Origin: Hypoxylon rubiginosum
Taxonomy: Eukaryota; Ascomycota; Sordariomycetes; Xylariales; Hypoxylaceae
Direction of reading: 5' to 3'
NCBI GenBank assembly: GCA_902806565.1
Contig: CADCXA010000037.1
Coordinates: forward strand, 186,001-250,000
Length of the DNA stretch: 64,000 bases
In this document: positions 45,172-56,760 of the stretch, in pieces
Position numbering within the stretch: the first letter of the stretch is position 1
How the letters are laid out: every line of letters begins with the position of its first letter
Notes under the pieces: generated by a model
Database searches by the model: none
What the model was told of the DNA's origin: nothing
Seen by the model: the letters and a program-made list of their open reading frames with translations, nothing else
Translations under genes and position numbers: made by a program

Positions 45172-45273
45172 TGGCCGAGTTGGTTCGGTCTAGCGAATAT
45201 TATATTAAGACTATCCTTAAAAGTATACTTATGAGTATTCCTAGGCCCTGGGGTTCGATTCCCTAGATGGCCA
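45172..45273 (+). pseudogene. Degenerate tRNA-like sequence
   Basis: A good box A (TGGCCGAGTTGG, 45172-45183) and box B (GGTTCGATTCC, 45252-45262) are present, the T arm TGGGG/CCCTA is perfect, and a T-run follows (45278-45288). A GAATA/TATTC stem can be drawn around a 38-nt AT-rich stretch, as if an intron were present. The 5' seven bases cannot pair with the 3' GATGGCC, so no full acceptor stem forms. It is either a tRNA pseudogene or a tRNA-derived SINE remnant. Confidence 0.45.
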
Positions 45274-46494
45274 ATCTTCTTTTTTTCTCCCCCTTTCCTT
45301 TTCTACTGCTTCTATTCCGACTCTTTCACAGCCAGGTCGGCTGCCTTGGCAGTTTTCACCTGTATCTATTGAAACCTACTGCACTGAAATTCTATCAAAT
45401 CAATCTATCAATATAGATTTCCCAATCCTATCCAAGTGGCGTCCGAAGAAGTCATCACCAAAGTTGGACCTCATTTGTGACCCAAGAGCCTTAGTTGAGA
45501 GCATTCGGGCATCTACGAGGAGATTCGATAATAAAAAGGACAGCCTAATGAAGCTACATGAATCTAGAGGTTATATGTCTTCCTCTAGTGCAAGCCATTG
45601 GTGCCGGTAGACTATGCCGTACCTATACCTAGGTCCCCGTCTTGCCCACCTGTAGGGAGTAAGACCCTGAACGAACTCGAGGCACGAAAAGTAGTACTAT
45701 ACCACGATAGTCCCGTTACCAAGTAAGGACGAAGTGTCTCCTTGATAATTCCTAGTATTGAAAGGCGCGAGGAAGGGCAGTGTTACCTGTCCTATACTCT
45801 AATACTACACGACGGCCGGAATGCAGTTCGGATATCTTTTACCGGGCCTAAGGCTAGGCGAGGCTTGACCCAATATATCAGAAGACAAGAAGCTTGGTAC
45901 CCCATAGCCACTACGAGGAATCTTCGAGAAGCTATATTTCCTCCTAGTCCTGTTAATCCTTGCCGGCGATGTTTACAACACGGCACTCCACCCTTCTTCG
46001 TCGACATCGGACACTGGAACTCTCGTACGATTTGTTAACTCGTCTTAATCGACGCCGACGCTTCAGTCCTACTTGGACTTGGACTTTTCCGTATTATCAA
46101 ACTGCTCAACTGCAGTAGGAAGAGAGCCAAGAAGGTAGGATATCAGTAGGCATAGTGAATACGGCATTTCTAATTCTCGCCTAGCGTTACAGGAGAACAG
46201 ACACTGGGGCCCCTTCCCGCACCTTTCAGCAATGCCACCTAACAGACAAATTCGTGTGTTTAGTGAAGAGCACTGCGATTGACGCCATTGTTTCTGGGAA
46301 CTTTGATACCAAGCCTTCGCCGAGCTCCAAGTATTTCCCCGTTGAACTGCGCGACCATGATCTCGAGCGTCGAAGTACCTGCCCCGCCCCTCTTCCAAGT
46401 CGGCCCAACGTTACTCGCCCAGTCGTCCCCGATACCATCAGCCGAGTCCCAAGCCCGATCACCTCGCGGTCGTCGACGTGGTATGCTCGTTGAA
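45274..46494. other. Intergenic
   Basis: No gene recognised; a plus-strand frame at 45742-46038 shows no domain. Confidence 0.4.
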
Positions 46495-46728
46495 CTACTC
46501 CAGAACCCGGTTAAGCTCGTTGAGGTCCGGATACTCCCTCAAGGTAGTGATCTTCCCGTCCCCGTCCAGCACGGAGGACATCGTGACGTTGTTAACATAG
46601 ACCGGGTTCAGGGGTCCGCGGCCCGTCGCCATGGCCTCAGCGATGATGTACTTGATGTCAAAGCAGCCGGGCAGTATCGGTAGCCGGTCCGCCACGGCGC
46701 CGTCGCCCGCCGATCCATCAGTTGGCAT
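46495..46728 (-). pseudogene. Possible SnoaL/NTF2-like fragment
   Basis: An ATG-started 77-codon frame ends ...SSVLDGDGKITTLREYPDLN.... The wording V-L-D-x-D-G-K-I-x-x-x-R-E-Y is that of the last strands of SnoaL/NTF2-fold proteins. The N-terminal helices are not found upstream in any frame, so this is probably a truncated relic. Recognition is by one motif only. Confidence 0.3.
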
Positions 46729-47566
46729 CGGCGGCGAAGTACGTCGGGAGCTGGTCCTACTGGCGCCGGCTGAGACAGGATGTGACGATCGCTTTGACGG
46801 CCGTTGTAGATACCTTCATCTAGCTGGTGGTCAAAGTGACATGTGATAAGGGAGAGTTGGGTCTTCGATCAGATTTCCACATAGTAGCAGATCTGAAAGG
46901 TCTAACTTTGCTGCGAGGATATAATTCCGCTCGTTTCTTCATGATCGGTGCCGATTCTATATGATATATAATTCAAGATTCCTGACGGTTGATCCGCGAG
47001 CTAGCTTTCTCGTTTCGACATAAGGGCATCCAATGGTACGGAAGGCTTGTGCACCTGGACCGGGATAGCTAGCCGTACGGTTTGGCGATTCCGGTTGGGG
47101 TATTCTTATCAGTACTCGTCGTTCATATTCGCGCTGGGCCGCGTCGGTCCAATCCATGAAGATTTTCTTGCAAAGCTTGTGCGGTTCTATGTCAGAGAAG
47201 CGGTCTAGGCGGTTACCCCTGACTCTGATCTAGACGGAGAGACCGCCAGCAAGATCGATGACATCAGCTCCCATATCGCGTCACAGGCTCATGACGCTAT
47301 GATCTTCGGTGCGAAGGAAAATGAGAAATCCCGTGTAGCAGCACTGATGGGAGAGCCTGCGAGTGCCACTGGACACAAGGAGTCCAGGGGTAATCTGGTC
47401 GGGCAGATCGTGGTGATATGTTTATGAACGTACTTACACACCCTCGATTCTTCAGGTAAAGTGTTGTTAATGTGAGTATTATTATCTGTTCACGCCTCGC
47501 CGGCTCTAGTATTTCTGGATATCTCTTTAAATATACATTAGTGGTATCTTCGCATTCCCGTCGTGT
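46729..47566. other. Intergenic
   Basis: Nothing recognised. Confidence 0.4.
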
Positions 47567-49098
47567 TCATTTCCTCGGTATCTCCTCGTCACCTGCCCCC
47601 GGCAACCTCATCTCCACACCCGAGTCCGCCTCCGAGCCCCTCGAGGGCGGCAGCGGACGAGAAAAGTTCGACGGTTGGCGTTTCAAGGTCGGCCGCTGCT
47701 GCTCCGCAGTATTCTGAGCGCGCGGTGGTGCGTTCCCCGCTACTAAGACCGGCTCCGGCGGCTTGATGACCTCCCGCTCCGCGTCCTTGCCGACGGCCGC
47801 CGGCGGCGAGTAGTTGGGGTTCCTGATGACCCGGATTTCCTGCCGGACGGCGATTTCCGGCTGCGCCGCGTACCGGACGGTGGATAACCGGGAGCGCTGG
47901 GCGCTGCTCGCGATGCTGGTGCTTGGCGTCACGCGATGCCGATTCCCAGAGGTCTGAGATGAGCCGCCGGACTCCGAAGAGTTGGCGGAAGAGTTTTGAC
48001 CGGGATGTCCGGGATTCGGGTTTTGCATGGATCCCTCAGGGATCTTTGAGACGCCGACTTGTTCGGCCAAGTGGTTCCATTCATTTCGCCATCCACCTGG
48101 AATATACACTGGTTTCGGCGGCGACTTTGAAAGCGATGGCGGTAAGTTCGGCATAGGTGGAGCTGGCGACAGCGGCATGGCATTCATGACCATGGGTATA
48201 TTATAAGATGCCCCAATAGGGGAATTTGCCATTAATTCCGTCCTGTCGTGTGGCAAATCGTTGGTGGCTATCGTAAGGGGATCCGGATTCTTGGCTGGAG
48301 CTGCGGCCGGTTGAGAGCTTCCAATCTTGAATATCTCCGCTGTCGGTACCGTTAGAATAGAATCACTCTTGCTCTCTTTCCGCTGCAATGAGGCTCTACG
48401 GGATACACTGAGATCTGCGCTTAGATCATCGCCGAATTCGCTGACGCGGCAGGTCAGGAAAGAGCTGCTCGATAACCCTGCCGTCGCGAAGGGCGTGGGG
48501 TTACTCTCGATACAGGCGGATATTACAATGAAGGATGGTCTGTATTTAGGGTTAGCCATGTCCGATGATAACAGAACATATGAGAGTCTTACATTGCTCC
48601 AATGCAGATTGCTAGGTTTAAATAAGGCGTCATTCCCGCAAGACCTCCTAAAGGAACTGCCTTGGCAATCATGACGGCGGTTGCAACGAGAGCAGCAACC
48701 CATACGGCAATCCCAAGTCTCTCGACGATAAGTGCGCTGGCATGAAGATATTCGCCGTAGATCTGAGGTGGTCCAGGACCTCTTCTCCTATAATCCTTCC
48801 TCGCTCCCCTGATATGGAGACAGATGTATAGCAGGCCTAAAGAGGCCGCAAATAAGATAAGGTCTCGGGCGATACATGCAGCCTGAATCTCAACAGGCTG
48901 CATCATCAGTACTACCGCGAGAGAAATCCCGCCGGCGGATGAAAGAAAGAGGAATATGAGGGCCCCGAGGAGGACCGAAGGCCGTTTCGTCCGCTTTTGT
49001 TCCTCATTGTACTGCTCGAGAGAGCGGTAGAGCAGCTGCGCATGATTATCGTCGCCCGCTGACCAAGTTTTCTCTTCATCGTATTTATTACGCGCCAT
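47567..49098 (-). CDS. Multi-pass membrane protein with long cytosolic tail
   Basis: Exon 1 (49098-48593) and exon 2 (48539-47567) join in phase 2 across a 53-bp intron; 492 residues. Exon 1 encodes a hydrophilic 40-residue N-terminus and four hydrophobic helices (about 42-66, 74-95, 115-140 and 147-172, the last continuing over the splice into IPSFIVISACIE). The remaining 290 residues are Ser/Pro/Asn-rich and disordered. The shape resembles fungal integral membrane proteins of the rhodopsin-like/DUF group that have a core followed by a long variable tail, but only four or five helices are visible instead of seven. Function unknown. No signal peptide is needed because the first helix can act as anchor. 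Confidence 0.8.
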
Positions 49099-50199
49099 CA
49101 GAGTGCCGCCCGGATATCAGCAGGGCCGGCCTAGCTGCTTGATTGCGAAGAGGAAAGGCAAACGAGTGACAACGGAGACTGAATTCTTCAACATTGAAAA
49201 GTTACAAAAATCTATCGAAACTTTGCCCGCAAAATAAAGAAACGAAACGAAATTAATATATAAACGAAAAGCAGATGAAGATCATGATGATCTATTCACC
49301 TGTACAGAATCAACGAGGCAGGATGCGACTGCGAACGGTTCACCCGGGCCATGCCATGGAATGGAGGCAAAGTATGGTGAATGTGAGGATGAAGAGAATG
49401 AAGCCCGCCTCACCATTTTCCTTCTCGAAGTCGTTGACCTACAACTCGTAGGAATCCATCGCGCTCACCGACCCCCAGTTCTTCAACGGCACTTGCCCTT
49501 TCGAACATGTTTGGGATCGCGGTTAGGCCAAGTGCAACGTGGCTAGGCAGTTTTATGTCGACATTATCGCCGGAATCGAGGCGACGGGGGGGCAAAAGGC
49601 TGGCACATTCCAGACGGCGGCTATTGGCCGACACAGTTAGCAACAAATCGCTAAGAAAATTAGGTAACAATGAAGATCCATGGTAAAACCAGGGGGGCGC
49701 CTAAGCATGCGAAACGGTTGCATTGAGCCTCAATAAACGGTGGCTGATGCAACAATTCCAGTCTCGAAAATCGGGGGGCCTAGCATTGGCTCGAGCCGCT
49801 CGAACCACTCGAACCCATTGGAATGCCCAGGTTCCTAATCGAGACAGCTCCTTGATTCACCTGTGATTTTTCAACCGGAGCGTCCGTGATCGATGCAAAT
49901 AACGAAAAAGGCTAGGTAATATGATAAAATAATAATAGCGTCAGCTCATCTTCGACTTCATTATCGTTCGACTGCTGAAAAACTGTTGAAAAACTCATGT
50001 GATGTACAGAAGGGGAATCATTCCAACTCCAAAATCGTGAAAACGCCAGTGGTGATGCTTGCTACCCAAGAGTAAATGTCCTTTTGTTTACACCAAGCAA
50101 AAGGTCTTGATAGAATCCAAGAGGCTATGCTGTTTCCCCGCTCCAACCGTCAATATTAGCCACCCCGTGTTAAATATAAAAAAATATGTCGCAATGCAT
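49099..50199. other. Intergenic
   Basis: Promoter of the membrane protein gene and 3' region of the next minus-strand gene. No gene seen. Confidence 0.4.
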
Positions 50200-52719
50200 C
50201 TACCGTAGCATATACGATAGATCTGGCAGGTTTTGTACAATATTCCTAACAATTTCATCCTGATCTCGCTCTTTGCCTGGTTTCTGTATCGGACCAAGCA
50301 CAGCTTTTAGCGGTGGTCTAGCTTCTGCCACTGTATCTGTACTGGCTCGCACTTGATCATTCTCGCCAGGTTTTGGGCGAGGCTTTGATTTGGATTTCAA
50401 CGAACCCATCCAGTTCGATACTGACCCCGAAGTCGGTGATTCAAAAACTGAAAAGTCAGCAAGTGGCCAAAGATCTTGTTTCGGGGACTTAGGCGTCCGT
50501 GCAGATAAGTTCTCGAAAATGGAAAAGTCTGCGAGAGGCCATGGATCTACTCGCTGCGCCATCGCACTTGAAACCGATTGGTTGACCGCTTGCTTCGACG
50601 CCTGACTGCTTTGTGGGATAGAAACGGACAGCTTTGGCACTGAACTGCTGCTTTGGCTAACTGCTTTGCTCTTTCCGTCGGGCTTTATGGTATCCGCCGG
50701 CGGAACTGGCGCTGAGGCGATGTAATTCCTGTCGTTTAATGACTGTGATTTAAGAGCTGAGCTAGGTTGAGTCTCTGCTTTGGGAGACGAAACCATCTCG
50801 CCCCATTCGTCTTCATCTTCCAAGGTAGCCTCAGTCTGTATCGGTTGTGGGGGTGGCTGAACCGGTGCGTGGACCGTAGACTCGGGCACAGATTTAGTGG
50901 TCGTCGGCGTAGACTGACTTGCAGATTTCGCATGTCCACTTTGTTCTTTTCCATTTGAGATTGGATTTGTCGTAGACATTCCATTTGAGCTCCATCCAAA
51001 ACTAGGAATTGGGGTGGCATCGGGAGGTTTGATGGGACTCTTCATTGATTTTACTACAGGAGGGCTTGCGGAATGCGTGGACCCCTCTAAGCTCTGCTTC
51101 GGCGGGATCGAGTTGGTTCGTGAGTGCGTAGTAGACTCTTTTCGAGGAAATACCTTGCCCAAGTCGACAGGAGCTGCGGACGAGTCCCAGTTAAAGACAC
51201 TTGTCCGTTTACCGGCTCCTAATGTGACCCGGCCGGAAATCGAGTCTTCTTCCATCCACCTTCTAACGATTTTTATAGTATCACTGTGTAAATGGGAAGT
51301 TGACCATTCTACTCTGTGATAATTATCGTCGTCTCCCGAATCATGCTTGCGCATGGACCCAAAACGAGACATTCGGTACCATGTTTTGCGCTCTGAAATT
51401 GTCGTAAAATTGTCGTCGATAACTCGGTCTGGGATTTCATCGGCCTCTTCCTCCTCCACGTTATCGCTTGGTCCCTGCGCAAGGTCTGGAAAGAGTTTGT
51501 CGATAGATTCCAAGTTGACGTCAAATCGTATAGGACCAAATTTCTCAATAATTTGTTGAACAGGTACTGGGGATATTCCCGATGGCGTAGGTTGACAGTC
51601 GGCGGGTTCTCTTGTCTGACTTTGGACAGAGATTTCCTTGGAAAGAGCCTTGGGAGTAGACGGCCTTCTAGAAAAGGTCGGCGAAGCACTGTCATCAGCT
51701 GCCGTTCTATCATACTCACTCTTTGCATCTTCAAAGTCGCCAAAATCCGCATCTTCTCCTGCCTCTGCGTTTCGAGTCTGACTTCGCGAGCTCCCTCGAC
51801 TCCTACTTCTTGACGGCTCAAGTCGCGTTGGCGCAGGTGATTCTTCCGTGATTGTTTTTGCCAAACCATCATATAATCCCACGAGTTCCTGAACTTTGCC
51901 TGAGACTTTCCGAGGCATGGCCTGCAGGCGTGTCTTGGGGTCCTCATCGATTGATGTAATTGGTGAATCCTGACGTTCTACTACGACAGAACTATCTCGG
52001 GAGAAGGTGGACGACGGTCTAGATCGAGTATCGTGGATTTCAACCTTGGGTGTTATATTAATATTTGGATCATGAGGTTCTCGAGAGTCTTTCGGCGACG
52101 GCGACGATTCCCATATTTGCAATCCGTTGTCCGCTGTAATTTCGCCATCTTGCCTTGACTGAGCATCATCCACCCCGGGTTCAGAACTTTCCGCGGCGTC
52201 TTGTTTTCGCGCTGATGGTAAGCGTGTCTCGGCTGGTTCGCGTGGAGAATCCACGGCGGCAAGTTCCAGCGCATTCGAAGACGAAGGCGTCGTTGGAGTG
52301 TCTTGTGCCTCATTATGAAGTGATATTTCCGTCGCCCACGGATCTGGAGAATGATGTCGAAATACGGAGGAGGCTCGAGATCGCGGAATAGGTCTTAATC
52401 CCGGAGAGGTCGCGGCACTACTTGGCCACGCGATCGATCCCCTTTTTGCTGACTCGTCGGGCCTTGGACTCGGTTGGGAGTTCTGCGAAGACGGCTCGGC
52501 CCATACTCCCCAATCTGCAGTATCGGTCTGCTCGGTGCCCGCCCAATCGCCAAACCCATCATTATCCGCCCATAGTGACTGACTTTGGAGGTTCGACGTG
52601 CTACCGAAAAAGGCTTTCGGCGGTGGGCTAAGTAAGTTGTTCGGCGGCGATGGTGTCGGAGGGTCATGTTTGGACGTAGGTTCGGATGATGCCCAAGGTG
52701 AGCCCCAAGGATCGTCCAT
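50200..52719 (-). CDS. Large disordered protein with DPW and DxF motifs
   Basis: A single exon of 839 codons. It starts MDDPWGSPW and is rich in Ser, Pro, Asp and Trp. Motif repeats are DPW at the N-terminus, SPDPWATE near 130, then DPWPLADFSIF and DLWPLADFSVF close to the C-terminus. There are also WADNDGFGDWAG near 50 and DADFGDFED near 325. The only compact, conserved-looking part is around 425-530 (ERKTWYRMSRFGSMR, then HRVEWSTSHLHSDTIKIVRRWMEED). Similar fungal genes circulate under the name glucan 1,4-alpha-glucosidase, which nothing in this sequence supports. DPW, DxF and acidic-Trp motifs are classic ligands of clathrin-adaptor ear domains (AP-2, GGA/AP-1), so a vesicle-traffic role is a testable inference. 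Confidence 0.8.
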   Translation of the reverse strand: MDDPWGSPWASSEPTSKHDPPTPSPPNNLLSPPPKAFFGSTSNLQSQSLWADNDGFGDWAGTEQTDTADWGVWAEPSSQNSQPSPRPDESAKRGSIAWPSSAATSPGLRPIPRSRASSVFRHHSPDPWATEISLHNEAQDTPTTPSSSNALELAAVDSPREPAETRLPSARKQDAAESSEPGVDDAQSRQDGEITADNGLQIWESSPSPKDSREPHDPNINITPKVEIHDTRSRPSSTFSRDSSVVVERQDSPITSIDEDPKTRLQAMPRKVSGKVQELVGLYDGLAKTITEESPAPTRLEPSRSRSRGSSRSQTRNAEAGEDADFGDFEDAKSEYDRTAADDSASPTFSRRPSTPKALSKEISVQSQTREPADCQPTPSGISPVPVQQIIEKFGPIRFDVNLESIDKLFPDLAQGPSDNVEEEEADEIPDRVIDDNFTTISERKTWYRMSRFGSMRKHDSGDDDNYHRVEWSTSHLHSDTIKIVRRWMEEDSISGRVTLGAGKRTSVFNWDSSAAPVDLGKVFPRKESTTHSRTNSIPPKQSLEGSTHSASPPVVKSMKSPIKPPDATPIPSFGWSSNGMSTTNPISNGKEQSGHAKSASQSTPTTTKSVPESTVHAPVQPPPQPIQTEATLEDEDEWGEMVSSPKAETQPSSALKSQSLNDRNYIASAPVPPADTIKPDGKSKAVSQSSSSVPKLSVSIPQSSQASKQAVNQSVSSAMAQRVDPWPLADFSIFENLSARTPKSPKQDLWPLADFSVFESPTSGSVSNWMGSLKSKSKPRPKPGENDQVRASTDTVAEARPPLKAVLGPIQKPGKERDQDEIVRNIVQNLPDLSYMLR

Positions 52720-53470
52720 GGCCGTTCAAGGCGATGTTCATGTTGGTTGCCGATGCGGCGATTATTAGAAGCCTAGGGCTGTAGCTACAAGAAAGAAGCG
52801 CACGTGTCGCAGGCCGTGTAGCGCCGCATCGTCGGTGGCCTTTTTTTCTCTGTTAAAAGTTGTTCGTCGAATAGATTGCCAAGAGAATTACGTTGCATTG
52901 GCTCTCGAGTCGAAACCTTGTCAATCATCAGTCGCAAGATTGAAGAAAGTCAAGGCAACTCAGGGGTCGAATCTGGAGCTTTCGCATTGGACGGGGATTA
53001 GGCATTCTTGGCTCGGAACTCCTGGGAACTAACAGAAAGCCGGTAATGCCGTTTTCAGCCACTAAGCAAGCCAAGTACGGGAGCTACGGGTGTCATAGCC
53101 ACTCTGCACTCTGCCACTGAGGCTGTGAGGTACAGAAATATGTGACCCACTGTGGCTCGCCCTGATTAGTCAGGCCTAACCAAAGTTAATTCTAGTTTCG
53201 TCATTTTTTTCATGGTATGGAGGGGCAAATTGCCAGATGGTGGGGTAATTTCTTGCATCTTCAATTGTACGACCTAGTGTCAGTGCTGATAAATGCGATG
53301 CCGGTTCAAGGCCGATTCTTCTGCCTCCACGAAAAAGCGCGATACACAGAATGAAGGTCTTCCAACCACCGTGAGGTTGTAAGTCGCACTTTTACTTCCG
53401 GATCTTTTTCTAGTTTGGTCGCAAATATCGTATATCAAGACACAAGATATCTTTCTTAAAAGATCTAGCC
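52720..53470. other. Divergent promoter region, CFD1 and DPW protein gene
   Basis: 750 bp between two genes transcribed apart. No gene or clear motif. Confidence 0.4.
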
Positions 53471-54466
53471 ATGTCTCTGGGCAACATCAAACACATTCTA
53501 CTGGTACGTATATCCTGGGTTATTATAAACACCTGATGCTGAATGCATGTCATGGTCTAATACGCGGCTTCATAGGTCCTCTCGGGCAAAGGTGGTGTAG
53601 GCAAGTCATCTGTGACTACGCAGCTGGCTTTGTCGCTCTCACTCGCCGGTTATTCGGTTGGAGTTCTCGATGTGGACCTTACTGGGCCTTCGATGCCGCG
53701 CATGTTCAACATCGAAGATGCGAAGGTCACCCAAGCCCCAGGAGGGTGGCTCCCTGTAACTGTGCACCCAGCAAACCCCGACGCTGGTATAGGCCAACTA
53801 AGATGCATGAGCCTTGGCTTCCTATTACGTGGAAGAGGCGACGCCGTTGTATGGCGGGGCCCCAAGAAGACAGCGATGGTCCGGCAGTTCCTCTCGGACG
53901 TATTATGGGGAGAGATGGATTTCCTGCTTATCGACACACCGCCGGGAACATCTGATGAGCATATATCGCTTGCGGAAACGTTACTGAAAGACGCATCCCC
54001 GGGGCAAGTCGCCGGAGCGGTGGTGGTAACCACGCCTCAAGCAGTCGCTACGGCGGACGTTAGAAAGGAGTTAAATTTTTGCGCGAAGACGGGTATATCG
54101 GTTGTCGGCGTCGTGGAGAACATGGTCGGGTTCGTCTGCCCGAATTGCGCCGAGTGCACGAACATTTTCGGAAAAGGAGGAGGAGAGATCATGGCGGATG
54201 ACTTTCATGTGCGCTTCTTGGGAGGTGTCCCCATAGACCCTCAATTCGTCATGTTAGTCGAAACGGGAAGGCGACCTACATATCCGGAAGGGACAGTTAT
54301 CAACGGGCAAGACTTTTCTCAGCCGCAGCAGGAGCAGAATAGGCAAACCGAAGCGCCAGGGGAAAAGACGAGGGACGCTGGCTTGCTTGCGAACAAATAT
54401 CTGGACTGCTCGCTCGAGCCTATCTTCAGAAAGATCACGCAAGATATCGTCACGGCAATCGGATGA
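53471..54466 (+). CDS. CFD1: Cytosolic Fe-S cluster assembly scaffold Cfd1
   Basis: Exon 1 (53471-53503) encodes 11 residues and joins in phase 0 over a 72-bp intron to exon 2 (53576-54466); 307 residues. The splice rebuilds the deviant Walker A loop GKGGVGKSS (15-23). Also seen are [13 protein letters not shown] (switch I/A' region), [12 protein letters not shown] (Walker B), and the C-terminal bridging-cluster motif CPNCAEC near residue 190. The absence of the N-terminal four-Cys [4Fe-4S] site separates Cfd1 from its partner Nbp35. Together they form the CIA scaffold that builds [4Fe-4S] clusters for cytosolic and nuclear proteins. A short Gln/Glu-rich insert (about 255-275) is not conserved. 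Confidence 0.96.
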
Positions 54467-56084
54467 TGTCGGAGGTACTGTTATCAGCCTAAGTTGTCCC
54501 GACTGGAAAAGTTGCATGTGGTGCGACCACACGGGTCGTATATATTAAGATCCAATACCCGGGCCTACAGCGTTCCAAAATGGTTCTGGTGACCGGGTGC
54601 CTGTTGCTAGTGGTAGTATTAGTATCACCCATCGATCACAGCGATCACAGTCGACCGGCAAGAGTGGAAGCAAGTTTCTGCGACGTTGGGGGCTTGGGCC
54701 TAAGCGCCCACCCATACATGAACGATTCATATCTTGCAGGTGGATCGGAGACGTAGCATTCAACAACAAGGTTGCGACGGTAGGGCTATATCGACAATCT
54801 TTTTTCATTCAAATGACTTTCTCCAAATTCCCATGGCGGTGGAAGCATTCTTCATAGCAGATAACGATTCCGCCAATTTTTCATCGACACTGCGACACTG
54901 CGACACTGCGACACTGCGACAGCCTACAAGAGCCATTTTTACGCGGTCGGAATCTAGACCTCGCTTGCTATTAATAGGGTTTCCACCAATGAATGTACCT
55001 ATTTGGGATGTAAGTGACTTGCACTGGAAATGAATATCGGAATGGAAATTATACTAGGTACAGATGGATGACATCGCATATCGCATACTACATACTACAG
55101 TCGACATACTACAGTCGAGACTTTTAAAGTATCTCGGTGTCACGAACGTGGATTGGTCAATTTGATAATCTGAGCTTAAGGATTTGCTTTTTTTTTTCTT
55201 TTGTCTTTTGCATGTGCTGTGAGCTTGTGACAATTATTATATGTATGCTGCCCCTCCTAACGCAACCCGTCGACCACTCAGCAGCGTTTGTGCCCTCACC
55301 GCATCACCGCATAAAAGCGATTCTCCACCTTGGGCAGGGCAGTGACCTCACAAATACCCAATCCTCGTAGAATCGTAGAATCAGGCTGCCAGGTACAATA
55401 CCGTAGCCACCGCAGCACCGTAGCCTACCTAGTACCCTACCTCAAGGTACCCTCCCGCTGGAATACCACTGCCACTCACTACTACTCCGCTACACGCTCT
55501 GACGCTACAGTGCTACGGCGCTACCACATGCACATATCCATTTTCATCCCACACCAGACACAACCCACACCCACACCACAACCGACAGCCCGTTTCCTTG
55601 ATAGAAGTTTAAATTTCTTCTAGATTTCGAGCTACCTTCTTCTTAGCCCTACTCCCGTACAGTTTTCATGTACCCATCGTGAAAATCTCTCACCGACTTG
55701 GGATTGAACTCGCTTTCTTTTCAGACTATAACTTTATTCGCCTCCTGAATATTTTGCAGTATACAGTATCTAAATATTCTAGGAGGGTGAACCAACGACC
55801 ACGTACCTTGCCGTCCTTCTCCCTACCCGTTCTAGATCCAATTGGCACAAGCTTTTACATTTCCGCCACTAGGTTTCTTCTACCAAAGAGAAAGGGAACG
55901 AAGAATAGTCCAGCCAGACTTTTCTTTTCCGGCCATCTATCCCTTTTTTCACCCCGTAACCTACCATCTACCACCTACCTCCTCAACTTCCCTCTCCAAA
56001 ATCAGTACTGCGTCACACGACACCCACGACTCGCAACACGATCAACTTGAAATATTCCGCTGCAGGACTTGGCGATAATAGTCA
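54467..56084. other. Long spacer upstream of SPE2
   Basis: About 1.6 kb. It holds the CGACACTG array, a duplicated CATACTACAGTCGA (55085-55112) and pyrimidine-rich DNA that probably includes the promoter of the AdoMetDC gene. No protein gene is supported. Confidence 0.4.
54885..54920 (+). repeat. CGACACTG microsatellite
   Basis: Four and a half exact copies of the 8-bp unit CGACACTG. Confidence 0.95.
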
Positions 56085-56193
56085 ATGCCAAAAAGAAATC
56101 GAAATATCTGATACAACTACAACGCAATTCTGCTCGGCGTCCACAGTTGGCTCTAGCAGAACTCAACCCACTTAGTATTTGGCCTGGTCTTCC

Positions 56194-56312
56194 ATGAGCC
56201 CAGCAGACTTACTTCGCTTCCTCTCCAAACCCGCAAAGTATGGCCCACCCACATATTTCGCACTAGACTGCCGTTGGACTCTGCTAATTGTTCTTCCCAC
56301 AGGCCCAGATAA
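56194..56312 (+). promoter_or_regulatory. Spliced upstream ORF in the SPE2 leader (candidate)
   Basis: An ATG at 56194 opens a frame that meets a plausible intron (56238-56302, AAAGTATGG donor, GCTAATTG branch, CCCACAG acceptor). After splicing it reads MSPADLLRFLSKPAKPR and stops at TAA (56310-56312). From there to the SPE2 start at 56761 no ATG remains, so ribosomes would meet this uORF and then only the main start. A shorter uORF lies at 56085-56111. AdoMetDC genes of plants and animals are controlled by uORFs that respond to polyamines; for this fungus it is inference. Confidence 0.4.
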
Positions 56313-56760
56313 CACCCGCTTCGAGAATACTCGATCAGAACTTCAGTCTTCAGCTACTCCTTGTCGTCTTCTCTTCCTCCTATTTGCAGATACCCTCGTC
56401 TGCTAGGTCCGATACTCCCCCATAGGTATCGGTGTCTGCCAGATCGAGGTCCTAAACAAGGCGCCACAATTCCTTGGTCAAAGGACTTTTTCCTCCCCCT
56501 CCGAGCCCGACCCCCCTAACGTCCCTTCGTGAGACGTTTGCGAAAATACCTGCCATTGCAGCTGGCTCCGCCAGCACTCAATATTTCCCACCGACCTGTG
56601 GGCCTACTCTCTCAAACGAACACCGCAAGGTTCGTTTGGGCGGCAGTCAGTGCTCCGCAGTAGCTACAGTACAGTCTGCAGCAGACATCTTGATACCTGA
56701 ACGACAAGCCACTCCCCTTTTCTAGACCGGCCGTTCGCCTACTGGGACCCTTATACGGAG

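Noticed and set aside
45172..45273. Functional intron-bearing tRNA
   Set aside because: The 5' and 3' acceptor halves do not pair, so it is listed only as a degenerate tRNA-like sequence.
46279..46683. 134-codon plus-strand frame
   Set aside because: Antisense to the SnoaL-like fragment, low complexity, no family.
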